The notes beneath the pieces are model-generated. The model made no database searches, had not been told where the DNA came from, and saw nothing but the letters and a program-made list of their open reading frames with translations. A program made the translations under genes and the position numbers. Positions 9,899-16,268 of a stretch of DNA of 19,508 nucleotides are shown here, piece by piece. Source of the DNA: Candidatus Neomicrothrix sp. UBA2131 (GTDB lineage: Bacteria > Actinomycetota > Acidimicrobiia > Acidimicrobiales > MedAcidi-G1); the NCBI GenBank assembly GCA_002329075.1, contig DCXR01000060.1, forward strand, positions 31,150-50,657, in the 5' to 3' direction. Each line of letters starts with the position of its first letter. Position 1 is the stretch's first letter.

Positions 9899-11014
9899 TC
9901 AGTTGAACGCCTGGCGGATTCGGGAGAGGAGTCCGGCATCGGGCTCGGCGACGGCCTCTCCCCGGGTCTCTGCGAGGCGGCGCAGAAGTTCCTCTTCCTC
10001 TGTGTCGGGGTCGGTGGGGGTGTCGACCACGACCTCGATTAGCAGGTCTCCCCTGCCGCGGGCGTTCAGGTGCGGGGCTCCCCTGCCACGAATGCGAAAT
10101 ATCGCCCCCGTCTGCGTGCCGGCGGGTATCTCGAGGACCTCCGGTCCGTCGAGGGTCTCGTAGTCGAGGTGCACGCCGAGTGCCGCCTGGGTGACCGGGA
10201 GGTGGAGGCGGTGCACCAGGTCTTCACCGTGTCGTTCGAAGACCGCGTGGTCGGCTACCCGGAGCCGGATGTTGAGGTCGCCTGCCGGACCACCCCGGGG
10301 ACCAACGGCCCCATGACCGGTCATCCGCAGGCGGCGTCCCCCGTCGACGCCCGCCGGGACCTTGACCGCATGGGTGGCACTTTCGATCCTGCGTCCGGTC
10401 CCTTCACACTTCGTGCACGGGTGCTCGATCGACTCACCGCTGCCGCTGCACGTCTGGCAGACGGTGGTGGTGAGCATCTGGCCGAGCACGGACTGACGGA
10501 CCCGTCGCACCTGGCCGCTGCCCTCGCAGGTGCTGCACCGTTCGGCGTATGTGCCGGCGTCCGCTCCGCTCGCCTCGCAGGCGGCGCAGACCACGGCCGT
10601 GCGCACGGTGACCTCGGCCTCGCAGCCGAACACGGCCTCCTCGAAGCTCAGGTCGAGAACGGTCTCGAGGTCTTCTCCCGGAAACGGGCCACGGGGCCTT
10701 CCCCCGAAGTTGCTTCCCCCGAGGCCACTTCCTCCGAAGAAGGTCTCGAAGAGGTCGCCGAGGCCTCCGAAGGGATCGGCCGGCCTGCCCATTGCGCCGC
10801 CGTCGTGGCCGAACCGGTCATAGCGGGCGCGGCGCTGGGGGTCGGACAACGCCTCGTAGGCGGCGGTGGCCTCCTTGAAGCGTGCCTCGGCCCCTGGGTC
10901 CCCGGGGTTGGTGTCGGGGTGCTGTTCGCGGGCGAGGCGCCGGTAGGCCCTCTTGATCTCATCGGCTGGGGCGTCGCGGCCGACGCCGAGAACCTCGTAG
11001 TGGTCGCGGGGCAC
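9899..11014 (-). CDS. dnaJ: Chaperone protein DnaJ (Hsp40)
   Basis: DnaJ is the co-chaperone that delivers substrates to DnaK and stimulates its ATPase. From the GTG at 11014 it is 371 residues. It has a J domain with HPD (32-34), a Gly/Phe-rich region (about 71-110), and four zinc repeats CAACEASG, CSTCEGSG, CQTCSGSG and CTKCEGTG (Cys143/146, 160/163, 186/189, 200/203); the first repeat has Ala in place of the usual Gly. Two C-terminal beta domains follow. No dnaK or grpE is nearby, so this is the hrcA-linked DnaJ2 type of actinobacteria. I favour GTG because AGGCGG sits six bases upstream and MPRDHYEVLGV is a normal N-terminus; a TTG six bases earlier (11020) is the alternative. The start region is tandemly duplicated just upstream (see the repeat at 10993-11057). 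Confidence 0.95.
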   Translation of the reverse strand: MPRDHYEVLGVGRDAPADEIKRAYRRLAREQHPDTNPGDPGAEARFKEATAAYEALSDPQRRARYDRFGHDGGAMGRPADPFGGLGDLFETFFGGSGLGGSNFGGRPRGPFPGEDLETVLDLSFEEAVFGCEAEVTVRTAVVCAACEASGADAGTYAERCSTCEGSGQVRRVRQSVLGQMLTTTVCQTCSGSGESIEHPCTKCEGTGRRIESATHAVKVPAGVDGGRRLRMTGHGAVGPRGGPAGDLNIRLRVADHAVFERHGEDLVHRLHLPVTQAALGVHLDYETLDGPEVLEIPAGTQTGAIFRIRGRGAPHLNARGRGDLLIEVVVDTPTDPDTEEEELLRRLAETRGEAVAEPDAGLLSRIRQAFN

Positions 11015-11057
11015 GTTCAACCGCCTGCCTCGTAGTGGTCCGTGGGCACGTTCAACC
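10993..11057. repeat. Tandem 30-bp direct repeat (period 35) duplicating the dnaJ start region
   Basis: Copies at 10993-11022 and 11028-11057 are identical at 27 of 30 positions; the three differences are one contiguous triplet (GCG versus CGT on the plus strand). The downstream copy is the real dnaJ start (codons LNVPRDHYE). The upstream copy carries the same codons with one change (LNVPTDHYE) and contains the hrcA stop. The period is one short of a multiple of three, so the copies lie in different frames. Confidence 0.9.
11017..11055 (-). other. Possible 12-codon mini-ORF coupling hrcA to dnaJ
   Basis: A TTG overlapping the hrcA stop (TTGA) opens a frame encoding LNVPTDHYEAGG that stops at a TGA which itself overlaps the TTG of dnaJ (again TTGA). 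A ribosome terminating at hrcA could re-initiate here and then again at dnaJ. It arises from the tandem duplication of the dnaJ start. There is no direct evidence that it is translated; a GTG six bases further in is an equal candidate start. Confidence 0.35.
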
Positions 11058-12050
11058 CGTGGTGAGGCGGTTGCCCAGTCGGCGGCTCACCACGGCGACC
11101 GTGGCCAGCGCCTGCGGATAGTTCATCCGCGTCGGGCCCAGCACGGCGATCGAGCCTGCCTGGTCGCCGTCGATCTCGTAGGGGGCGACCACGAGCGAGC
11201 ACTCGTTGAGGGGCTCGACCCGGGTCTCGGTGCCGATCACGACGCTCAGGCCGCGGTCGAGCACGTCGCGGAGCAGGCCGACGACCAGGTACTGGTGTTC
11301 GAGGACGTCGAGCACCTGCTGTACGAGGCCGACGTCCTGGAAGACGTCGGCGACCCGCGAGGCGCCCCCGACGAACGCATCCTCGAGGTCCGCAGCCCGG
11401 TCGGCCAGCAGGGCCAGTGCAGCACCGAGCACGTGGTCGACGTCCGGGTCTCCGGTCTTCGGTTGTTCGGGTGCGTCGCTCATGTGGCGGCCGATCATCG
11501 CCCCCGAGAGGTGTGCCGTGGCGATTGCCAGGGTCGACTCGTGGACCTCTTCGGCGAACTCGAGGGCCAACTTCTCTACGGCCCCGTTGGCCATCACGAT
11601 CACGAGCAGGGCGAGGTGCGGTCCGAGGCCGACCAGTTGCAGCGAACGGACCTCCTGATGGTCGCGATCCGGTGCCAGGACCACCGCCGGGCTGCCGGTC
11701 AGGTCCGAGAGCAGGGTGCTGGTGTCGCGGAGCATGTGTTCGAGTTCGCTGTGGGAACGGGCGAAGAAGGCGCTGACCTGCTCCCGGTCGGCGGCCTCGA
11801 GGCGACCCGGGCCGGGCAGGCCGTCGACGAAGAAGCGGTAGGCCTTTTCGGTGGGGATACGTCCCGCTGACGTGTGTGGCTGCACGAGGAAGCCCTCTTC
11901 TTCGAGGTGGACCAGTTCGTTGCGGATCGTCGCCGTGGAGACGTCGATTCCGGACCGTTCGGCGACGCGGCCGGAGCCGACGGGATCGGCGCTTTCGATG
12001 TATTCCTGGACGACGGCACGCAGGATGGCGGCCTTGCGGTCCTCGAGCAT
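11052..12050 (-). CDS. hrcA: Heat-inducible transcription repressor HrcA
   Basis: HrcA represses chaperone genes by binding CIRCE operators and needs GroE for activity. The 332-residue protein begins MLEDRKAAILRAVVQEYIESADPVGS. It continues with the winged-helix region (about 1-75, including STATIRNELVHLEEEGFLVQPHTSAGRIPTEKAYR, a strong family signature) and ends with the GAF-like C-terminal domain (IGTETRVEPLNECSLVVAPYEI ... IAVLGPTRMNYPQALATV). The ATG at 12050 follows lepA by 27 bp without a Shine-Dalgarno, but with a TAGTAT box placed for a leaderless mRNA. I found no CIRCE inverted repeat in the window, so its targets (groESL is the usual one) must lie elsewhere. hemW, often found between lepA and hrcA, is absent. 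Confidence 0.96.
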   Translation of the reverse strand: MLEDRKAAILRAVVQEYIESADPVGSGRVAERSGIDVSTATIRNELVHLEEEGFLVQPHTSAGRIPTEKAYRFFVDGLPGPGRLEAADREQVSAFFARSHSELEHMLRDTSTLLSDLTGSPAVVLAPDRDHQEVRSLQLVGLGPHLALLVIVMANGAVEKLALEFAEEVHESTLAIATAHLSGAMIGRHMSDAPEQPKTGDPDVDHVLGAALALLADRAADLEDAFVGGASRVADVFQDVGLVQQVLDVLEHQYLVVGLLRDVLDRGLSVVIGTETRVEPLNECSLVVAPYEIDGDQAGSIAVLGPTRMNYPQALATVAVVSRRLGNRLTTG

Positions 12051-12056
12051 GGCCAG

Positions 12057-12062
12057 ATACTA
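12057..12062 (-). promoter_or_regulatory. Candidate -10 box of a leaderless hrcA transcript
   Basis: TAGTAT on the minus strand ends six bases before the hrcA ATG, so the predicted +1 is the A of the start codon. There is no Shine-Dalgarno and no clear -35. It lies within the 27-bp lepA-hrcA gap. Confidence 0.35.
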
Positions 12063-12077
12063 CCGGGCGGCGGGTTT

Positions 12078-13862
12078 CTAGTCCTCGAGTCGGAGGGCGC
12101 TGACGAACGCCTCCTGGGGGACCTCGACGCGACCTATGGACTTCATCTTGCGCTTGCCCTCCTTCTGCTTCTCGAGGAGTTTGCGCTTGCGGGTGACGTC
12201 ACCGCCGTAGAGCTTGGCCGTCACGTCCTTGCGGTAGGCGCGGACGGTCTGGCGGGCGATGATCCGTCCACCGATGGCGGCCTGGATGGGCACCTCGAAC
12301 TGCTGGCGCGGGATGAGTTCCTTGAGCTTGGCGGTCATCTTGCGGCCGTAGGTGTCGGCGGCGTCCTGGTGGACGATCATGCTGAATGCGTCGACGGCTT
12401 CTCCCTGGAGCAGGATGTCGACGCGTACCAACTTCGAGGCCTGTACCCCGATGGGTTCGTAGTCGAGGCTGGCATAGCCCTGGGTACGGCTCTTGAGTTG
12501 GTCGAAGAAGTCGATGACCACCTCGGCGAGGGGTAGCCGGTAGGTCAGTTCGACCCGTTCGGGCGACAGGTAGGTCATGTCGACGTACTCGCCGCGGCGT
12601 TCCTGGCAGAGTTCCATGATCGCGCCGGTGTAGGTGGTCGGCGTGATGACCTTGGCCTGCAGCCATGGCTCCTCGATGCTGGAGATCTCGCCGGCGGACG
12701 GCAGGTCGCACGGGTTGTCGATGTCGACAGCGTCGCCGTTGCTGCAGGTCACCCGGTATTCGACCGACGGAGCCGTGGTTATGAGGCTGAGGCCGAACTC
12801 CCGTTCGAGGCGCTCGCGCACGATCTCCATGTGGAGGAGTCCGAGGAAGCCGCACCGGAAGCCGAAGCCGAGGGCGCCCGAGGTCTCCGGTTGGTACGTG
12901 AAGCTGGAGTCGTTGAGGCGCAGCTTCTCGAGGGCCTCGCGCAGGTCGGAGAACTGGTCACCATCGATCGGGTAGAGGCCGGAGAACACCATCGGCTGCG
13001 GTTCGCGGTATCCCTCGAGCGGCGCTTCGGCACGCTGGCGGGCAACGGTGACCGTCTCACCGGAACGTGCCTCGCCCACGTCCTTGATTCCGGCCAGGAG
13101 GTAGCCGACCTCTCCGGCACTGAGGGAGTCGACCACCGTCATGTCGGGCCGCCGTACGCCGATCTCGTCGACCTCGTGGTTGACGCCGGCCTGCATGAAC
13201 CGGAGGTTGTCCGTGCTACGGAGGGTGCCGTCGACGATTCGGATCGACGAGACCACGCCGCGGTACTGGTCGAAGTTGCTGTCGAAGACGAGCGCCCGAA
13301 GTGGCGCTTCGGGGTCGCCGGTCGGGGGCGGGGTCCGGGCGATCACGGCATCGAGGAGCTCGACCACGCCGTCGCCTGTCTTGGCGCTGATCTGGATGAT
13401 TTCCTCGGCGGGGACTCCGAGCACCTTCTCGATCTCCTCGGCGTAGCGCTCTGGCTCGGCAGCGGGAAGGTCGATCTTGTTGAGGGCGGCGACGATCTCG
13501 AGGTCATGGTCGAGGGCCAGGTAGCAGTTGGCCAGCGTCTGGGCCTCGATGCCCTGGGCGGCGTCGACGACCAGGATCACGCCCTCGCAGGCGGCCAGCG
13601 AGCGGCTCACCTCGTAGTTGAAGTCGACGTGCCCGGGCGTGTCGATGAGGTTGACGACGGTGTCGCGCCATTCGAGGCGCACGCTCTGGAGTTTGATGGT
13701 GATGCCCCGCTCGCGCTCGAGGTCCATCGAATCGAGGTACTGGGACCTCATCTGCCGGGGGTCGACGGCACCGCAGAGCTCGAGCATTCGGTCGGCCAGC
13801 GTGGACTTGCCATGGTCCACGTGAGCGATGATCGCAGTGTTGCGCAACCGTGACTGGTCCAT
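12078..13862 (-). CDS. lepA: Elongation factor 4 (LepA), ribosome-associated GTPase
   Basis: EF4 is a translational GTPase that acts on stalled or initiating ribosomes. From the ATG at 13862 it is 594 residues, matching the family (about 600). The G motifs are intact: AHVDHGKST (13-21), RERGITIK (50-57), DTPGH (74-78), NKID (128-131) and SAKTGDG. The EF4-specific C-terminal domain is complete, ending in a Lys/Arg-rich stretch and VEVPQEAFVSAL. The frame stays open another 139 codons upstream, but that part is antisense to rpsT and is spurious. It is divergent from rpsT (177-bp gap) and heads a lepA-hrcA-dnaJ-rsmE series. A TACCGT box lies nine bases before the ATG. Confidence 0.97.
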   Translation of the reverse strand: MDQSRLRNTAIIAHVDHGKSTLADRMLELCGAVDPRQMRSQYLDSMDLERERGITIKLQSVRLEWRDTVVNLIDTPGHVDFNYEVSRSLAACEGVILVVDAAQGIEAQTLANCYLALDHDLEIVAALNKIDLPAAEPERYAEEIEKVLGVPAEEIIQISAKTGDGVVELLDAVIARTPPPTGDPEAPLRALVFDSNFDQYRGVVSSIRIVDGTLRSTDNLRFMQAGVNHEVDEIGVRRPDMTVVDSLSAGEVGYLLAGIKDVGEARSGETVTVARQRAEAPLEGYREPQPMVFSGLYPIDGDQFSDLREALEKLRLNDSSFTYQPETSGALGFGFRCGFLGLLHMEIVRERLEREFGLSLITTAPSVEYRVTCSNGDAVDIDNPCDLPSAGEISSIEEPWLQAKVITPTTYTGAIMELCQERRGEYVDMTYLSPERVELTYRLPLAEVVIDFFDQLKSRTQGYASLDYEPIGVQASKLVRVDILLQGEAVDAFSMIVHQDAADTYGRKMTAKLKELIPRQQFEVPIQAAIGGRIIARQTVRAYRKDVTAKLYGGDVTRKRKLLEKQKEGKRKMKSIGRVEVPQEAFVSALRLED

Positions 13863-13871
13863 CGTCGGCTG

Positions 13872-13877
13872 ACGGTA
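13872..13877 (-). promoter_or_regulatory. Possible -10 box of lepA (near-leaderless)
   Basis: TACCGT (TANNNT) on the minus strand lies nine bases before the lepA ATG, predicting a leader of about three bases. There is no good -35 and no Shine-Dalgarno. The same GGTACCGT string occurs upstream of ftsE. Confidence 0.25.
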
Positions 13878-13937
13878 CCGGGAGTGGCGAGGTTGGACGC
13901 GTGACCCCTGCCCCACCGTGTTGTCAGCGCTCCCCGC

Positions 13938-13943
13938 TAGCCT
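13938..13943 (+). promoter_or_regulatory. Possible -10 box of rpsT
   Basis: TAGCCT in the lepA/rpsT divergent region is the same hexamer as in the secA promoter candidate. It would give rpsT a leader of about 95 nt. A TTGTCA lies only 11 bp upstream, too close to act as its -35, so support is weak. Nothing else is recognisable in this 177-bp gap. Confidence 0.2.
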
Positions 13944-14039
13944 TGGCGGTCGCCGTTGCACGAGGCACCGGTTGGTCGACAGGAAGCCCAACGGGCGACA
14001 TCCGACGACCATCTCCCCCGACGAAGGAACTGCGCCCCC

Positions 14040-14300
14040 GTGGCCAACATCAAGAGCCAGATCAAGCGGAACCGCCAGAACGAGAAGCGCCGCCTGCGCA
14101 ACCGCACCATGCGTGCCGAGCTCCGTACCCGCACCAAGGCCGCCGTCACCGCTGCCGAGGCCGGCGAGGGCGGTGCCGAGGCGCTCGTCGCCGCCATGCA
14201 CCGCATCGATACGGCTGCCGCCAAGGGCGTCATCCACGGCAACGCCGCTGCCCGCCAGAAGTCCCGCCTCCAGAAGCACATCAACGCCCTCGACTCCTGA
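14040..14300 (+). CDS. rpsT: 30S ribosomal protein S20
   Basis: S20 is a small basic protein that binds 16S rRNA early in 30S assembly. The 86-residue product begins (V)ANIKSQIKRNRQNEKRRLRNR, diagnostic for S20, and is rich in Lys, Arg and Ala throughout. The start is GTG at 14040, preceded by GAAGGA with an 11-nt spacer. The frame is open 28 codons further upstream, but the family start and length fix this one. It is the only complete plus-strand gene in the window, divergent from lepA and convergent with holA. A strong hairpin begins directly after its stop. The rpsT-holA pairing is conserved in actinobacteria. Confidence 0.97.
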   Translation: MANIKSQIKRNRQNEKRRLRNRTMRAELRTRTKAAVTAAEAGEGGAEALVAAMHRIDTAAAKGVIHGNAAARQKSRLQKHINALDS

Positions 14301-14323
14301 CCGGGAGGCGTTTCGCCGCCCGG
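14301..14323. terminator. Hairpin terminator between rpsT and holA
   Basis: Immediately after the rpsT TGA, CCGGG-A-GGCG pairs with CGCC-G-CCCGG around a TTT loop: nine base pairs with one A/G mismatch. There is no T-run on either strand. It lies between convergent genes and so may serve both. holA ends 12 bp further on. Confidence 0.6.
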
Positions 14324-14334
14324 CCTCGATCCGA

Positions 14335-15357
14335 TCAGCGGCGGTTCATGCTCGCCAGCCTGGCGACCAGTACCTCGGCGACCAGTTCCGGTGGCCAGGC
14401 CGTCCGTCCCTTGAGGTCCAGGTCGGCGTCCGACAGCAGTCGGATTGCCCTGCCGATCCGCTCGCTCCCCATGCGGCGGCTGACCGTCAGGGCCTTCTTG
14501 GCCGGAAATCCCTTGATGCCGAGCACTTCGGCGGCACCCTGCTCGTCGGCGATGCCGGCACCGTCCAGGCGGAGGAGTCGGGCGTAGTGCCCGTGGAGGG
14601 TGGCGAGTACCCCCAGCGGGTGTCGGCCCCCTGCGTGCAGCATCCGGTGCAGTCGGTCGATGGCCTTGGCCACGTCGCCTGCTTCGATGGCGTCCGTCAG
14701 TTCCCAGGATGGCACCTGGCCGGAGCCGCCGAGGTAGGGCTCCACGTCGTCGACGCCGACCCGGGTGCCGGGTCCGAAGACCGCCGTCAGCGTCTCGAGG
14801 AGGCCGACCACCCGGGTGCGGTCCTCCCCGACCCGCTCGGCGATGAGCGCACGGGCCCTGCCGTCGAGGGTGACATCGGCGGCATCCAGGCGGGACCTGA
14901 GCCAGGTGTCGGCCTCCCGGCCGCGACCCACGGAACACGACTGCACCCGTCCGCCGGCAACCTCCACGGCCTCTTTCAGCGACTTGGGGACCTGGTTCAA
15001 CTTCTGCTGCCTGGGGTCGACCCCCCGTTCCCAGACCAGCACCAGGCGGGTGTCCGTGAGGCCGTCGGTGAGGAGCCCGACGAGCGGGGCCACCTCGTCC
15101 TTTGTCCCGAATCGTCCGAGGTGGCGTCCGACGACGACCCGTCGGCTGGTGAGGAAGGCCGGCGTGCGGGCCGCATCGATGAGGCGGGAGGTCGAGAAGT
15201 CGCCCCCGTCCTCCTCGAGGCGGTAGTGGGACTCATCGAGTTCCTCGAGGGCGAGTGACCGGTCCTCGCCCTCCAGGGCCGCCTCGACGGCTGCCTTGAC
15301 GGCCTCGCCGACGAGCACGTCGTCGTCCCCGGTGACGAGGACGACGGGTGCGGTCAT
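14335..15357 (-). CDS. holA: DNA polymerase III, delta subunit
   Basis: HolA is the clamp-loader subunit that opens the beta sliding clamp. The 340-residue length is typical. The sequence starts MTAPVVLVTGDDDVLVGEAV, like the family's 'yll.Gdd.fli.eal' opening. It contains FLTSRRVVVGRHLGRFG in the first AAA+-like part, LVLVWERG, and the C-terminal collar region with HRMLHAGGRHPLGVLATLHGHYARLLRL and GIKGFPAKKALTVSRRM, which are strong HolA signatures. The ATG overlaps the folP stop by four bases (ATGA), so it is the last gene of a coupled comEA-comEC-folP-holA operon. It converges on rpsT. Confidence 0.94.
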   Translation of the reverse strand: MTAPVVLVTGDDDVLVGEAVKAAVEAALEGEDRSLALEELDESHYRLEEDGGDFSTSRLIDAARTPAFLTSRRVVVGRHLGRFGTKDEVAPLVGLLTDGLTDTRLVLVWERGVDPRQQKLNQVPKSLKEAVEVAGGRVQSCSVGRGREADTWLRSRLDAADVTLDGRARALIAERVGEDRTRVVGLLETLTAVFGPGTRVGVDDVEPYLGGSGQVPSWELTDAIEAGDVAKAIDRLHRMLHAGGRHPLGVLATLHGHYARLLRLDGAGIADEQGAAEVLGIKGFPAKKALTVSRRMGSERIGRAIRLLSDADLDLKGRTAWPPELVAEVLVARLASMNRR

Positions 15358-16268
15358 CCGACCGGCTCCCGGGCGGCACGCTCGTCCTCTGCGAGGAGGG
15401 CGGCCATGAGGTCCGCGACACGACGGGCGCCCTGCACGTCGTGCACCCTCAGGATCCGGCAGCCTGCACCGATCCCGAGGGCGTGCGCAGCCCAGGTCGA
15501 CTCGATCCGGTCGTCGACCTCGGTGCCGACGAGGGCGCCGAGGAAGCCCTTGTTCGATGCGGAGAGCAGGATCGGGTAGCCCAGGGAAGCCAGGTCTGCG
15601 GAGTGGCGGAGCAGTTCGGCGGACATCGAAGGCGTCTTCCCGAGGTCGAGGCCGGCGTCGAGCATGATGCGTCGCCTCGGGATTCCTGCTTCCCCGGCCC
15701 AGCGGGCGCGTTCGATCAGGAATCCCCGGACCTCGTCGCGGAGGTCTTCGTAGCGGGGTTCCGGGTCGGCGATGCGGGGCCCGATACGGACGTGGGTGGC
15801 TACCACCGAGGCCCCGTGTCGTGCGCAGGCTGACAGGAACGTGGGATCGGCGAACCCGCTGATGTCGTTGCCTATGCAGGCGCCGGCCGACAGTGCCGCG
15901 TCGACTACCGACCCGCGGAAGGTGTCGACCGAGATGGGCAGGTCGAAGCGCTTGTGCAGTGCGGCTATCGCCGGCACGACGCGGTCGATCTCCTCGGCGG
16001 CGGTGACCTCGGGTCCGGGGGCTGCACGGACCCCGCCGATGTCGAGGATGTCGGCCCCGTCGGCGACGTGTTGTTCGGCCAGGCGCAGGAAGTCGTCAAA
16101 GTCCCAGTGGCGACCCTGGTCGAAGAACGAGTCGGTGGTGCGGTTGAGGATGGCCATCACGACAGACCGGTGGGTGATGTCGAGGACGTGTTCGGGGCCC
16201 AACTCCAGGATCACGTCGGCGACGGTACACGCCATGGGTGACAGTGGCCCGACCACCTTGGCGCTCAT
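15354..16268 (-). CDS. folP: Dihydropteroate synthase homologue, FolP2-like
   Basis: The fold is that of dihydropteroate synthase, which joins pABA to dihydropterin pyrophosphate in folate synthesis, but several substrate-loop residues differ. Seen here (304 residues from the ATG at 16268): NRTTDSFFD (42-50) where classic DHPS has NVTPDSFSD, and GGVRAAPG (78-85) where classic DHPS has GGESTRPG. Also seen are SVDTF (113-117), ND (134-135), D204 and K211 in LDAGLDLGKT, SNKGFLG (238-244) for SRKSFxG, and a conserved RVHDV (274-278). These changes resemble mycobacterial FolP2 (Rv1207), whose homologue in M. leprae did not supply DHPS activity. The start overlaps the comEC stop (ATGA) and the stop overlaps the holA start (ATGA). 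A Met at codon 12 is a possible alternative start. It could be a true DHPS with altered loops or a paralogue with another job. Confidence 0.85.
   Translation of the reverse strand: MSAKVVGPLSPMACTVADVILELGPEHVLDITHRSVVMAILNRTTDSFFDQGRHWDFDDFLRLAEQHVADGADILDIGGVRAAPGPEVTAAEEIDRVVPAIAALHKRFDLPISVDTFRGSVVDAALSAGACIGNDISGFADPTFLSACARHGASVVATHVRIGPRIADPEPRYEDLRDEVRGFLIERARWAGEAGIPRRRIMLDAGLDLGKTPSMSAELLRHSADLASLGYPILLSASNKGFLGALVGTEVDDRIESTWAAHALGIGAGCRILRVHDVQGARRVADLMAALLAEDERAAREPVG

Noticed and set aside
10070..11035. 321-codon plus-strand frame opposite dnaJ, and other long antisense frames (for example opposite secA and lepA)
   Set aside because: High GC leaves the antisense frames open; their products have no recognisable domain and mirror the codon structure of the real genes.
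12051..12077. CIRCE operator ahead of hrcA
   Set aside because: No GCACTC/GAGTGC inverted repeat is present here or elsewhere that I could find in the window.
13863..14279. 139-codon upstream extension of the lepA reading frame
   Set aside because: It is antisense to rpsT, has no family similarity, and the ATG at 13862 gives the normal LepA start and length.
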